Below are positions 1-9,481 of a DNA stretch of 64,000 bases, piece by piece; the first letter of the stretch is position 1, and each line of letters opens with the position of its first letter. Below the pieces are notes generated by a model. The model worked only from the letters and a program-made list of their open reading frames with translations. It did no database searches and was not told the origin of the DNA. Source of the stretch: RYN-230 sp963718305 (GTDB lineage: Bacteria; Actinomycetota; Actinomycetes; Streptosporangiales; Streptosporangiaceae); NCBI GenBank assembly GCA_963718305.1, contig CAVQZG010000015.1, forward strand, positions 91,904-155,903, in the 5' to 3' direction. The position numbers and the translations under genes are program-made.

Positions 1-2
1 AG

Positions 3-119
3 GTGGTGTTCGGCGATCCTGCGCCGGTCAAGACCTGCCCGGCCTGCCTGTCCAGCGATCTGCCCGCCGCCGCCAGCAAATGCAAGTACTGCGGCACCGA
101 TCAGCCGGCCACGGCCTGA
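3..119 (+). CDS. mscL: C-terminal end of MscL-type mechanosensitive channel (partial)
   Basis: Only the last 38 codons are present; the gene starts left of the window. The tail holds two CxxC pairs (CPAC and CKYC, 11 residues apart), a zinc-ribbon-like ending. I know this ending from actinobacterial large-conductance mechanosensitive channels, where the membrane helices precede a CPxC...CxxC cytoplasmic tail. MscL releases solutes during hypo-osmotic shock. The call rests on the tail alone, so another small zinc-ribbon protein remains possible. It converges on the polymerase-like gene that follows. Confidence 0.6.
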   Translation: MVFGDPAPVKTCPACLSSDLPAAASKCKYCGTDQPATA

Positions 120-135
120 CCTGTCACTCCGCGGA

Positions 136-1897
136 TCACTTCGCATCCGCGTAGCAGTCGACCACGGCCGTGGTCACCGGGAACCGGACCGGGGTCGCGC
201 CGAACAGCAGGCGGCCCGCTTCGTGGGCCGCGTCGCCGACGGCCGCGACCACCTCCGGCGCCACCGCCCGCGGGCAGTGCACGATCACCTCGTCGTGCTG
301 GAAGAAGACCAGCCCGGGGCCATCCATGGGTCCGGCCGGGCCAGCCAGCGCGGCGAGCCGGCGGCGCAGGCCGGCCAGCAGGATCAGGGCCCAGTCGGCC
401 GCGCTGGCCTGCACCACGAAGTTCCGGGTGAAGCGGCCGCGCGCCCGCAGCGAGCGCCGGGCCGGGTGGTCACCGGTGCCCGGCTCATCCGCCGACGCGG
501 TGAGGCCCCGCCACTCGGCGGACGGCGGCGGGCACGACCGGCCGAGCCGGGACCGGACCACCCGGCCCTCCTCCCCCGCGCGGGCGGCGGCTTCCACGTA
601 AGCGTCGGCCCGGGGGAAGCGCCGCCGGAGCACGGCCAGCAACTGGGCGGCCTCGCCGCCAGCCCCGCCGTACATCGCGGACAGCAGCGCCACCTTGGCC
701 TTGGCCCGGTCGCCGCCGAACGCCCCGGCCAGCGCCTGGTACAGGTCGCCGGCTCCGGCCGCCTCCGCGAAGGCGTGATCGCCGGCCAGCGCGGCGAGCA
801 CCCGCGGCTCCAGTTGTGCCGCGTCCGCGACCACCAGAACCCAGCCGGGATCCGCAACGACCGCACGGCGCACCACCCGCGGAATCTGGAGCGCGCCGCC
901 GCCACGGCTGGCCCACCGGCCCGAGACCACTCCCCCGACCACGTACTCCGGGTGGAACCGGCCGCCGCGCACCCACTCATCCAGCCAGGCCCAGCCGTGC
1001 GCCGCGTGCAGCCGCGCCAGCTCCTTGTATTCGAGCAAGAACGGAACCGCGGGATGGTCGATGGCCCGGAGCACGCCAGAGCGGGTGGACTGGACCGGAA
1101 CGCCGTCGGTCGCGAAGGCCTTCAATAGTTGCGCCGGGGAGTCGGGGTTGACCGGGCGGCCGCCGAACGCGGCGGAGATCTGGGCCGCCAGCTCGGCCAG
1201 CCGGGGCGGCCGGAACCCCGGCCCTGGCCGCCGGCCGAGCAGGCCGGCCAGCAGGGCGTCGTGCACGTCCGCCCGCCAGGGCATGCCACGGGCGCTCATC
1301 TCGGCTGCGGCCAGGCCGCCCGCGGACTCCACGGCGGCCAGCAACCCGAACCTGGCCGGGTGGGCATCCGCGGCGATCTGGCGCAACTGGTCCGCGTGCA
1401 CGCCGACCAGGGCGCGGAGCACCTCACGCGCCTCGGCGATTCCGGGCTCGGCCGGGCCGAACAGGGTGGCTTGCCCGGTGGCGGGTGGCCGGCCCGCCGG
1501 GCCCGCGGTGAACAGGCCCGTGGTGGAGAGGCCTATAGCGGAGGGGCCGGTGGTGGAGAGGTCCGTGGTGGAGAGACTCTGTGCCGGGAGGACCGGGGCC
1601 AGGAAGGCCCGTGGCGCTCAGGCCCGTGTCCCCGCGGGCGCGCAGCAGGGCCTGGGTGAGGACGGCGTCGTGGCAGCGGTCCACCCGCACGCCGGCGCGC
1701 AGCAGGGACGGGTAGATCGTGGACGTGTCAGCCCAGACCCAGCGCACATGTTCGTCACCTGGCCCGGCGCGCTCGTACTCCGCCACCGCAGCCGGGAAAT
1801 CGTTGACCAGGGCGGGCGCGGCGTAGCCGCTGCCGTCCTCGGCGAGTTCCTGCAGGAGGGCCGTGCGCCCGGGCCCGGCAGCTACCGCAACCCGCAC
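136..1897 (-). pseudogene. Bifunctional 3'-5' exonuclease/DNA polymerase-like protein, family A, frameshifted
   Basis: Two adjacent reading frames together give one protein of the actinobacterial bifunctional exonuclease/polymerase family. The N-terminal part starts at GTG 1897 and the C-terminal polymerase part ends at 136. Polymerase motif A appears as DAAQLEPR, the motif B helix carries KVALLSAMYGG, and motif C is QHDE. The first part is open to 1424. The second frame is open upstream only to a TGA at 1618-1620, so a one-base slip must lie between about 1424 and 1617. That linker encodes a degenerate tandem repeat (LSTT units). The product probably has a role in DNA repair or is an accessory polymerase. 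The frameshift may be a sequence error, because both halves are otherwise well conserved. Confidence 0.7.
1505..1577. repeat. Degenerate tandem repeat in polymerase linker
   Basis: Three copies of a GTGGTGGAGAG unit lie within about 60 bases of the linker between the N-terminal and polymerase parts. The second reading frame translates them as repeated LSTT segments. The frameshift that splits the gene falls in or near this repeat. Confidence 0.6.
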
Positions 1898-2118
1898 GCC
1901 TCAGATTCTCCGCTGTCCCGCCGACAATCCGGCGCGGCGGGTCGCGAATTCCCTGGTGTCTGGTCCCGGCCCGGTCCCTGGGCAGGCCGGGCCGGGCCCA
2001 GACGTCTGCACCCTCAGCCTGAGGGTTGTCCCTGGTGCCCACCGACCGGGCCGGAGAACCTCGCGGGTGTCACAGCAGCATGCAATCGCCCGTACCTTAG
2101 CGATGGCTGAGAGCATGC

Positions 2119-3081
2119 TTAGGAATGCCTGTTGAGGAAGGCAGTGAACCCGGCCGCCAGCGCCACCGCGATGCGCTCCCGGAAACGCGGGCTGGTCAGT
2201 CTCACCGCGTCGGCAGCATTGCGCATGTTGCCGCACTCGATGAAGACCTTGGGCACGCTAGAGAGGTTCAGTCCGCCCAGGTCCGTGCGCACGTCGAGTC
2301 CTCGCATGCCGACGTAATCGGAGTAGGGCTCGTGAGTGATCCGGTGGTAGGCGTTCCTGATGTCCACGGCGAGCCGGCCCGACGACCCGATGACCGGGGC
2401 GTCCGGCGCCCCGGCGATGCGGCCCGGGGAGATCACCTCGAAACCGGTTCCGGTTGGCGGGCCGCCGTCGGCGTGAATGGAGATGGCCGCGTCCGCGTGG
2501 GCCCGGTTGCCGATCGCCGCGCGCTGGGTCACGCACGGGCCGACCCCGTGGTCGTTGTGGCGGGTCAGAACCACCGTGGCGCCTTCGGCCCGGAGCAGCC
2601 GGGCCAGCCGCGTGGCGACGTCGTAGGTGAAGGCGTGCTCGGCATACCCCGCATCGGTCTGCGCCCCCGCGGTGTCGCAGGCCTTCCATTCGGTGAGCAC
2701 GTTGACCAGCCGGTTGATAATCGCCGGGTGCGACCAGTTGGCGCCGTTGTGCCCGGGATCCAGGGCAATCACCTGGCCGGCCAGGGGCCGGGCCGTGGGG
2801 CTGGCCGCAGTCATCGGGTGCTCAGCGGCGGGCTGGCTGCCCGGCGTGGCCGCGGCCGACCCGGCCGCGGCGCCGGATGTGTCTCCGGCCCCGGTGCTCC
2901 GTGCGGCCCCGGATGCGGCAGCACCGGATGTTGCAGCCCCGGATGCGGCGCTGGACGGGGACCGGCTGCCCACCGGCAGCGCGGTGCCGCTCACTCCGGC
3001 GCAGCCGCTGAGCCCCGCCACCAACACGGCCAGGACGCCCGCGGCGCGGATAAATCCGGGTCGGGCACGACGCCGCATCAT
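2119..3081 (-). CDS. N-acetylmuramoyl-L-alanine amidase (Amidase_3), lipoprotein
   Basis: The protein is predicted to cleave the amide bond between muramic acid and the stem peptide of peptidoglycan. It begins MMRRRARPGF, then a hydrophobic stretch ending in a lipobox (LSGC, Cys27), so it should be anchored outside the membrane. A low-complexity Ala/Ser/Gly linker follows. The amidase_3 zinc site is visible as DPGHNG near residue 106 and SIHADGG near residue 200, with a FIECGNMRN segment near the end. I chose the ATG at 3081 rather than the GTG at 3105 because it gives a cleaner signal peptide and has a GGAG sequence just upstream. Confidence 0.85.
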   Translation of the reverse strand: MMRRRARPGFIRAAGVLAVLVAGLSGCAGVSGTALPVGSRSPSSAASGAATSGAAASGAARSTGAGDTSGAAAGSAAATPGSQPAAEHPMTAASPTARPLAGQVIALDPGHNGANWSHPAIINRLVNVLTEWKACDTAGAQTDAGYAEHAFTYDVATRLARLLRAEGATVVLTRHNDHGVGPCVTQRAAIGNRAHADAAISIHADGGPPTGTGFEVISPGRIAGAPDAPVIGSSGRLAVDIRNAYHRITHEPYSDYVGMRGLDVRTDLGGLNLSSVPKVFIECGNMRNAADAVRLTSPRFRERIAVALAAGFTAFLNRHS

Positions 3082-3151
3082 CCGGAACTCCCGCTCGCTG
3101 GGCACCAGGCCACCGGTGTGGTCAGGCCCGACTCAGCATGAGAGTACTCCG

Positions 3152-3433
3152 CTAGCTCACCCGTTCCGTGGCGGTTCCGCCGCTTCCCAGACGGGCCTGC
3201 TGCCGGCTGGCCTGCTGCCGGCTGCGCGCCACGGCACCGCCGGCCGTGGCCCAGCTGGCCAGCCGCGCCGCAGCCTGGCCCGGCAGTTCACCAGCGGCCC
3301 ATCCGGCCAGTTCCGCGGCCATGGTGTCGGTGATGCTGCCCCGGCTGGCCGGATCAGCCGCGGCGTCGGCCGGTCCCCCGGGAACCTCGTCGGCGGAGTG
3401 CGCGGCCGCATGGCGGACCTGGCCTCCGAGCAA
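3152..3433 (-). CDS. Hypothetical small Ala-rich protein
   Basis: A 93-codon frame between the amidase and the bldC terminator encodes an alanine-rich protein with no motif that I recognise. Its start would be TTG. An alternative longer frame overlaps it. Composition fits coding in this GC-rich genome, but nothing else supports it. It may be noncoding. Confidence 0.25.
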   Translation of the reverse strand: MLGGQVRHAAAHSADEVPGGPADAAADPASRGSITDTMAAELAGWAAGELPGQAAARLASWATAGGAVARSRQQASRQQARLGSGGTATERVS

Positions 3434-3451
3434 AGGTAGTTACAAAAAGTT

Positions 3452-3482
3452 AGACCGTGGCTACACCTAGTAGCCACGGTCT
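3452..3482 (-). terminator. Intrinsic terminator downstream of bldC
   Basis: AGACCGTGGCTA (3452-3463) and TAGCCACGGTCT (3471-3482) form a perfect 12-bp stem with a 7-base loop. Read on the minus strand the stem is followed by AACTTTTTG, a T-tract, so it suits transcription coming from bldC. It lies about 210 bases past the bldC stop. Confidence 0.8.
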
Positions 3483-3694
3483 CGTCACTTGCCCCCGGGA
3501 AGAATGTGGTTCCCCGTCTGGGAGATGACCCAGGATCGACCCCGGCAGTTCTCTCGAACTCCAGCAAGCGGCCTGCGCGTTTGCCGCTCGCCGGCCCGGC
3601 TGTCCACCGGGGCCGACCCCCCCTCATGTACTGCTGTGCTGTGTGTACTTCGGGTACTGCTGTTTGTGCTTGTCGTGCTGGCTTGCTTGCGGGC

Positions 3695-3898
3695 CTACTC
3701 TGAGCGCTGCTGCGGGATCCCGGCCAGGAGCGCGCGGACCTCGGTCTCCCGGTACCGGCGGTGCCCACCCAGCGTCCGGATGGAGGTCAGCTTCCCCGCC
3801 TTCGCCCAGCGCGTCACCGTCTTGGGGTCAACGCGGAACATTGTCGCGACCTCTGCCGGCGTCAACAGCGGCTCAGCCTCGGGTGTACGTGCAGACAT
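3695..3898 (-). CDS. bldC: BldC-like MerR-family DNA-binding regulator
   Basis: This is a 67-residue protein consisting almost only of a MerR-type winged helix-turn-helix. The helices run LLTPAEVATMFRVDPKTVTR and the wing is GGHRRYRE. Size and sequence match BldC, the small developmental regulator of Streptomyces that binds DNA head-to-tail without an effector domain. Neighbours agree: a hypothetical protein and valine dehydrogenase, then DUF3073 and purM/purF, as in Streptomyces. It is probably monocistronic, with its own terminator. Confidence 0.92.
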   Translation of the reverse strand: MSARTPEAEPLLTPAEVATMFRVDPKTVTRWAKAGKLTSIRTLGGHRRYRETEVRALLAGIPQQRSE

Positions 3899-4157
3899 GT
3901 CTACGGCCTCTCCTCTTGGACCAGATTGCGATCCTGCGGTTGTTGCTTTGCCTGGCTCCAGGTGGAGCCTGCCGTGGATGTCCTATATGGCCCACTGAGA
4001 CCATATTGCCATCACCAGCGGTGACAAGTCGACCACCAGGAGCAAAGATTCTGTGACAGGTCGCCCCCGTTGCTCCACTGTTATGCGTCACGCTGCGTGA
4101 TTCTAGCGACACGTATCGTCGCAACGGGTGGAATCTGGAAAGTCGTCCTCTGATAGT

Positions 4158-5114
4158 TCAGTTGGCGGCTTCGAGTGACTCCAGGCCCTGCCACCTGCTG
4201 CGGAGCCGCTGATAGAGCACGCTGGCCAGGTCTTGCTGGCCTTCCCGGCTGGCGCTGATGGCCGCCGACACCTCCGCGACCGACTGATCCGCCCGCAGCG
4301 AATCGTCGTCGAGAAGATGCACAAGACCGCCGTAATCCAGCTCCACGACCGAATGTGGATGGAACTCTTCCAGCCACCGGCCGATCTGCGCGATCTCCAC
4401 GGTGGCGTTCCACGGCCCCAGGCCATCCTGGCTGCTGGACTCGCCGCCGCCGTCCCCGCCGGAGCCATCAGCACTGGCCCCCGCACCGGCCGGGCTCGTT
4501 AAAGCGTCGCCGCTGGTGCGCCGGAGCGCGTTCAGGGACCGGGCGATCCGCCGCCGGGCCTGCGACATAGCGGTGGCGTAGATGAGCGTCCGGGTTGCCG
4601 CCGCGGTGGCCGGGCCGCGGCCCTCCGCGTCGTTCGCCCCGCCCAGCACGAGCCACCGCTCCTCGGGGGCGAACGGCACGAACCACCCAGGGGGCACGGC
4701 CCACGTGCAGGACTGGATGAACACCCGCAGCGATGACGCCTGGCCCTGCCAGCAGGCGAAGTCATGCAACGCCTCATTGGCCTGGCCCGCCGCGAACGCG
4801 CTGGCCAGCAGCGGCCGGGCGGTGGACCGCAGCCGGGCCAGCTCGAGCCAGGACCGCAGCCGCGTCTGCCACGGGCAGATGTAGGTGATGCCGTCGGCCC
4901 AGCGGACGTAGGCATGACCGCTCTCCCGCTGCGGGGCAGCGATCGGCGGGGTGGCGATCAGCCTGCCGAGCGCCTCGGCCTGCTCGGCATCCAGCGCGGC
5001 CGCCCGCCGGGGCCGCTGCGCGGAGGCGGCGTATTCAGACCAGTACTGGCCCTCGGCGTCGCTGAACGCGGAGAGGGGTTCGTAGACGCGCAGATAGGCC
5101 GCGTAGGGTCGCAC
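4158..5114 (-). CDS. Conserved actinobacterial hypothetical protein next to bldC
   Basis: The protein has about 318 residues from GTG 5114 and begins VRPYAAYLRVYEPLSAF. I prefer this start over the upstream ATG at 5150 because related actinomycete proteins begin with this segment. It has no signal peptide or membrane helix. The middle is W/P-rich (PPGWFVPF, ERWLVLGG). A Ser/Gly-rich linker near residue 230 precedes an acidic C-terminal domain. It sits between bldC and vdh, a conserved position in Streptomyces. I know no function for it. Confidence 0.7.
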   Translation of the reverse strand: MRPYAAYLRVYEPLSAFSDAEGQYWSEYAASAQRPRRAAALDAEQAEALGRLIATPPIAAPQRESGHAYVRWADGITYICPWQTRLRSWLELARLRSTARPLLASAFAAGQANEALHDFACWQGQASSLRVFIQSCTWAVPPGWFVPFAPEERWLVLGGANDAEGRGPATAAATRTLIYATAMSQARRRIARSLNALRRTSGDALTSPAGAGASADGSGGDGGGESSSQDGLGPWNATVEIAQIGRWLEEFHPHSVVELDYGGLVHLLDDDSLRADQSVAEVSAAISASREGQQDLASVLYQRLRSRWQGLESLEAAN

Positions 5115-5286
5115 GTTCGAATCGTGGCACGCCCGCGTACCGGGGTACATGTCCTGCAGATAACGAGATCGTCACTGGTCCTCCGCAGCGATAGTGTCGG
5201 ATCCGGGCCGGCCCCACCCCAGGCCTGCCGACCGGCTGTTTAGCCAGGCCACACGGACCCACCAGAACGCGAAGGGTGTCACTACC

Positions 5287-6384
5287 GTGACGAACGTGTT
5301 CCCCTCTCCTGCCGCCCTCACCTCCAGCGCCGACCCCGGCCACGAGCAGGTCGTCTTCTGCCAGGACCGGCAGAGCGGCCTGCGGGCGATCATCGCGATC
5401 TACTCGACCGCACTTGGCCCCGCGCTCGGCGGGACCCGTTTCTACCCGTACCCGGACGAGGACGCGGCCCTGTCCGACGTGCTGAACCTGTCCCGCGCGA
5501 TGGCGTACAAGAACGCGATGGCGGGGCTGGACCACGGCGGCGGCAAGGCCGTGATCATCGGCGATCCCGCCACGCTCAAGTCCGAGGCGCTGCTGCGCGC
5601 GTACGGCCGCTTCATCGAGTCGCTGAGCGGGCGCTACATCACCGCGTGCGATATCGGCACCTACAGCGAGGACATGGACATCATCGCCCGCGAGTGCGGG
5701 TACGTGACCGGGCGCACGGTGCCCAACGGCGGCGCGGGTGACTCTTCCGTGCTGACCGCGTTCGGGGTCTTCCAGGGCATGCGGGCGGCCGCGGAGCACC
5801 GGTGGGGGCACCCCAGCCTGGAAGGGCGCCTGGTCGGCGTGGAGGGCGTGGGCAAGGTCGGGCGGCGGCTGGTCACCCTCCTGGTCGAGGCCGGGGCGGC
5901 CGCCGTCGTGTGCGACGTGGATCCGGGCGCGGTCAGCCGGGTCGTGGCCGCGCATCCGGGCGTCCAGGTGGCGGCCGGCCGGGGCGACCTGCTCGCCCGC
6001 GAGCTGGACGTCTACGCGCCCTGCGCGCTCGGTGGCGCGCTGGACGACGACACCGTGGCGGCCCTGCGGGCCAGCATCGTCTGCGGCGGGGCGAACAATC
6101 AGCTGGCGCACCCGGGGATCGAGAAACTGCTGGCCGACCGGGGCGTCTTGTACGCCCCCGACTACGTGGTCAACGCGGGGGGCGTGATCCAGGTCGCCGA
6201 TGAGCGGGCCGGGTTCAACTTCGAGCGGGCTCAGGCCCGTGCGGAACAGATCTTCGGCACGACCAGGCAGATCTTCGCGCTCGCGGGCACCGAGGGCGTG
6301 CCGCCCGCGGTCGCGGCCGACCGCCTGGCGGAACGCAGGATGTCCGAGGTAGGCAGGCTGCGGGGGATTTGGCTGGGCGGCTGA
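5287..6384 (+). CDS. vdh: Valine (Leu/Phe/Val) dehydrogenase
   Basis: NAD-dependent oxidative deamination of valine and other branched-chain amino acids to 2-oxoacids is predicted. The catalytic region GLDHGGGKAVIIGDP with its lysine, the substrate-loop GPALGGTRFYPY, the ACDIGTYSEDMD segment and a Rossmann GVEGVGKVG are all visible. The length is 365 residues from GTG 5287, normal for the family. An upstream GTG at 5194 would add 31 unsupported residues. Its products are substrates for a branched-chain dehydrogenase complex such as the one encoded at 15-19 kb, but the genes are not adjacent. Confidence 0.92.
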   Translation: MTNVFPSPAALTSSADPGHEQVVFCQDRQSGLRAIIAIYSTALGPALGGTRFYPYPDEDAALSDVLNLSRAMAYKNAMAGLDHGGGKAVIIGDPATLKSEALLRAYGRFIESLSGRYITACDIGTYSEDMDIIARECGYVTGRTVPNGGAGDSSVLTAFGVFQGMRAAAEHRWGHPSLEGRLVGVEGVGKVGRRLVTLLVEAGAAAVVCDVDPGAVSRVVAAHPGVQVAAGRGDLLARELDVYAPCALGGALDDDTVAALRASIVCGGANNQLAHPGIEKLLADRGVLYAPDYVVNAGGVIQVADERAGFNFERAQARAEQIFGTTRQIFALAGTEGVPPAVAADRLAERRMSEVGRLRGIWLGG

Positions 6385-6637
6385 GGCGCCGCCCTGACCG
6401 GCCCCGGCCACAGGCGCAGGGCAGGAATTGATGCGGGTCAATCCGCCCTGCTCGCATCCTGCAGAGGCGCTTACGGCGCAAAGCAGGTACGGTTGGATCT
6501 GTACGCAAGCTGGAAGCGCGTCGCACTTCAAAGCGGTGGAGCGGCGACGAGCGGTCTCGCATGCGTAAACCCGCAAGTCATCAGCGCAGGGAGCAGGAGC
6601 CCGAGAGTGGCTCCGCATGTTCGAGGGGGTCGAGCCA

Positions 6638-6877
6638 ATGGGGCGCGGCCGAGCCAAGGCCAAGCAGGTAAAGGTGGCACGCCAGCTGAAGTACAACAGC
6701 GGCGGCACGGACCTTGACCGGCTGCGGACTGAGCTGGGTGTCGGCAGGGACGATGAGGGTGCGGATGGCGGCGACGCCTACGCAGACCTCGGCGGGCGTT
6801 ATTCAGATGACGCCGACGATGCCGATGACGAAGATGAGACGACGACGACGACCTCGGCGGTAACGGGTCACACATGA
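6638..6877 (+). CDS. DUF3073 protein
   Basis: A 79-residue protein starts MGRGRAKAKQVKVARQLKY, the basic N-terminal signature of DUF3073, and ends in a very acidic D/E-rich tail. The ATG at 6638 is preferred over one at 6617 because the family starts with MGRGR. It converges on purM, the same arrangement as in Streptomyces. Function unknown; the basic head suggests nucleic acid binding. Confidence 0.9.
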   Translation: MGRGRAKAKQVKVARQLKYNSGGTDLDRLRTELGVGRDDEGADGGDAYADLGGRYSDDADDADDEDETTTTTSAVTGHT

Positions 6878-6950
6878 GCCGGTCGGAGCGGGCCTGACCA
6901 GGGCCGGCCGTTAGCCTTCCGGCGGATGCCATCCGGCCAGGGCGGGACAG

Positions 6951-7985
6951 TCAGTGTTGTCCGGTCAGGCGGGCGGTTCCTGAGCCGGGCACGATCTCGC
7001 CGAGCACCCACGCCGGGACGTCGCGGGTGGCCAGCGTGCTGAGGGCCCGGTCGGTGTCTGCGCGGCCCACCACGGCCGCCATGCCGACGCCCATGTTGAA
7101 CACCCGCTCCATCTCGTCCGACGGCACCCCGCCACGCTCCGCAAGCAGGCTGAATACGGTCTGGGGCCGCCAGGTTCCCCGGTCCAGTACCGCATCTGTG
7201 CCCGCAGGCAGCACCCGGGCGAGGTTGGCGGCCAGCCCGCCGCCGGTGATGTGCGCGTAGGCGTGCACGTCACAGTCACGGGCCAGGGCCAGGCAGTCCC
7301 GGGCGTAGATGCGGGTGGGGGTGAGCAGCGCGGCGCCCAGCGGGCCCCCAAGCTCCGGGAACTCAGCCGCCAGGTCCAGCCCGGCCCGGTCCAGCACCTG
7401 CCGGACCAGCGAGAAGCCGTTGGAGTGCAGCCCGGAGGACCCCAGGGCCAGTACCACGTCGCCGGACTGCACCCGGTGCGGGCCGAGCAGGTCGGCGTGG
7501 TCGACCACGCCGGTGGCCGCGCCGGCCAGGTCGAAGTCGTCCGGCCCGAAATGGCCGGGATGCTCGGCCGTCTCCCCGCCGATCAGGGCGCAGCCCGCTT
7601 GCACGCACCCTTCGGCCACGCCGGCCAGGATGGCCGCCGCGCGTTCCGGCTGGAGGGCTCCGAAGACCATGTAGTCGGTCATGAACAGCGGCTCCGCCCC
7701 GCACACCACCAGGTCGTCCACCACCATCCCGACCAGGTCGATGCCGACCGTGTCGTAGATGCCCAGCTTGCTGGCGATCACCACTTTGGTGCCCACGCCG
7801 TCGGTGGAGGTGGCCAGCAGCGGCCGCCGCATGGCGGTCAGCCGGGTCGCGTCGAACAGCCCGGCGAACCCGCCCAGGCCGCCGATCACTTCCGGGCCGC
7901 CGGTGCGGGCGATCGACGCGCGCATCAGGTCCACGGCGCGCTCGCCCGCGCCGATGTCGACGCCCGCGTCCCGGTAGGTGCTCAC
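6951..7985 (-). CDS. purM: Phosphoribosylformylglycinamidine cyclo-ligase
   Basis: PurM closes the imidazole ring (FGAM to AIR, ATP-dependent) in purine synthesis. The protein is 344 residues, full length. Motifs include ATSTDGVGTK near residue 50, GIDLVGMVVDD, GGETAEHPG and HITGGGLAANL. It lies 22 bases after purF on the same strand and is probably co-transcribed with it and with the SCP gene upstream. Confidence 0.97.
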   Translation of the reverse strand: MSTYRDAGVDIGAGERAVDLMRASIARTGGPEVIGGLGGFAGLFDATRLTAMRRPLLATSTDGVGTKVVIASKLGIYDTVGIDLVGMVVDDLVVCGAEPLFMTDYMVFGALQPERAAAILAGVAEGCVQAGCALIGGETAEHPGHFGPDDFDLAGAATGVVDHADLLGPHRVQSGDVVLALGSSGLHSNGFSLVRQVLDRAGLDLAAEFPELGGPLGAALLTPTRIYARDCLALARDCDVHAYAHITGGGLAANLARVLPAGTDAVLDRGTWRPQTVFSLLAERGGVPSDEMERVFNMGVGMAAVVGRADTDRALSTLATRDVPAWVLGEIVPGSGTARLTGQH

Positions 7986-8007
7986 CGCGAGTCCTGGCCG
8001 GTATTCA

Positions 8008-9477
8008 TCACGACAGGACCGGCGGGATGACTTCCAGCAAATGCTTGCCGCGCTCGGCCTCCGCGACCGGGATCGGGTACTGGCCGTCGAAGCAGGCCCG
8101 GCACAGCCGCCCGGCCGGGATCGTCGTCGCCTCGGTGAGCCCCTCCAGCGAGATGAAGCCGAGCGAGTCGGCCCCGATGGAGTCGCGGATCTCCTCGACC
8201 GAGGAATTGCCCGCGATCAGCTCGGCCCGGGTCGCGAAGTCGATCCCGTAAAAGCACGGCCAGGCCACCGGCGGGCTGGAGATACGCACGTGCACCTCGG
8301 CGGCGCCCGCCTCGCGCAGCATGGCCACGATGGCCTGCTGGGTGTTGCCGCGCACGATCGAGTCGTCCACCACGACCACCCGCTGCCCGGCGATGACCCC
8401 CCGGAGCGGGTTCAGCTTGAGCCTGATACCGCGCTGCCGGATCGTCTGGCTGGGCTGGATGAACGTCCGTCCCACGTAAGAGTTCTTGACCAGCCCCTGC
8501 CCGTACGGGATGCCGCTGGCCTGTGCGTACCCGATGGCCGCCGGGGTGCCCGACTCCGGCACCGGGATGACCAGGTCCGCCTCGACCGGGTGCTCGGCGG
8601 CCAGCATCCGGCCGACCTGGACCCGGGTGGACTGGACGCTGCGCCCCGCGATGGCGGTGTCCGGGCGGGCCAGGTAGACGTACTCGAACAGGCAGCCCGC
8701 CGGGTGCGGCCGGGCGAACCGCCGTGACCTGACCCCGCGCTCGTCGATGGTGACCAGCTCGCCCGGCTCGATCTCCCGGACGAACGAGGCGCCCACGATG
8801 TCCAGGGCCGCCGTCTCGCTCGCCACCACCCAGCCGCGGGCCAGTTTGCCCAGCACCAGCGGCCGGAAGCCCTGCGGGTCACGAGCCGCGTACAGGGTGT
8901 GCTCATCCATGAAGACCAGCGAGTAGGCCCCGCGCACCAACGGCAAGGTGGCCAGGGCACTCTCCTCGACGCTGGCCATCCGCGGATCGGCAAACAGCGC
9001 GGTGAGCACGTCGGTGTCCGTGGTGGCCCGCTGGCTGGCCGGGCCGCGCTCGCCGTTGCCGCCGCTGGCGATGGCCGCGAGTTCCAGGGTGTTGATCAGG
9101 TTGCCGTTGTGGCCGAGAGCCAGGCTGGCGGCCGGGGTGGACCGGAAAGTGGGCTGGGCGTTCTCCCAGGTCGAGGCGCCGCTGGTCGAGTAGCGGCAGT
9201 GCCCGACCGCGATGTAGCCGCGCAGCGTGGACAGCGCGGCCTCGTCGAACACCTGGGCCACCAGGCCCATGTCCTTGTAGACCACGATCCGGTCGCCGTC
9301 ACTGACCGCGATGCCCGCCGACTCCTGGCCCCGGTGCTGCAGGGCGTACAGGCCGAAGTAGGCGAGCTTGGCGACTTCCTCACCGGGGGACCACACGCCG
9401 AAGACTCCGCATGCGTCCCGAGGAGGCCGGTCTCCGGGATCAACGTCGTCCGTCAGTCGGCCATCGGGGTTGACCAC
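8008..9477 (-). CDS. purF: Amidophosphoribosyltransferase
   Basis: PurF makes phosphoribosylamine from PRPP and glutamine, the first committed purine step. The N-terminal nucleophile cysteine is Cys23 in RDACGVFGVW, after a propeptide that should be removed as in Bacillus-type PurF. GHCRYST and GHNGNLIN belong to the glutaminase domain. The PRPP site is VVVVDDSIVRGNT. A C-terminal RLCRACFDG suggests the iron-sulfur ligands of this subclass. The gene starts 4 bases after the SCP-like gene stop. Confidence 0.97.
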   Translation of the reverse strand: MVNPDGRLTDDVDPGDRPPRDACGVFGVWSPGEEVAKLAYFGLYALQHRGQESAGIAVSDGDRIVVYKDMGLVAQVFDEAALSTLRGYIAVGHCRYSTSGASTWENAQPTFRSTPAASLALGHNGNLINTLELAAIASGGNGERGPASQRATTDTDVLTALFADPRMASVEESALATLPLVRGAYSLVFMDEHTLYAARDPQGFRPLVLGKLARGWVVASETAALDIVGASFVREIEPGELVTIDERGVRSRRFARPHPAGCLFEYVYLARPDTAIAGRSVQSTRVQVGRMLAAEHPVEADLVIPVPESGTPAAIGYAQASGIPYGQGLVKNSYVGRTFIQPSQTIRQRGIRLKLNPLRGVIAGQRVVVVDDSIVRGNTQQAIVAMLREAGAAEVHVRISSPPVAWPCFYGIDFATRAELIAGNSSVEEIRDSIGADSLGFISLEGLTEATTIPAGRLCRACFDGQYPIPVAEAERGKHLLEVIPPVLS

Positions 9478-9481
9478 GCGG

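Noticed and set aside
3157..3768. A 203-codon minus-strand frame overlapping bldC and its terminator
   Set aside because: It would read through the bldC coding region and the hairpin in a different frame and has no conserved segment.
3899..4157. Riboswitch or RNA gene upstream of bldC
   Set aside because: I could not find a conserved RNA fold; only unstructured, slightly AT-richer sequence was seen.
5035..6708. A 557-codon minus-strand open frame
   Set aside because: It is antisense to valine dehydrogenase and has no recognisable domain; codon use fits the opposite strand.
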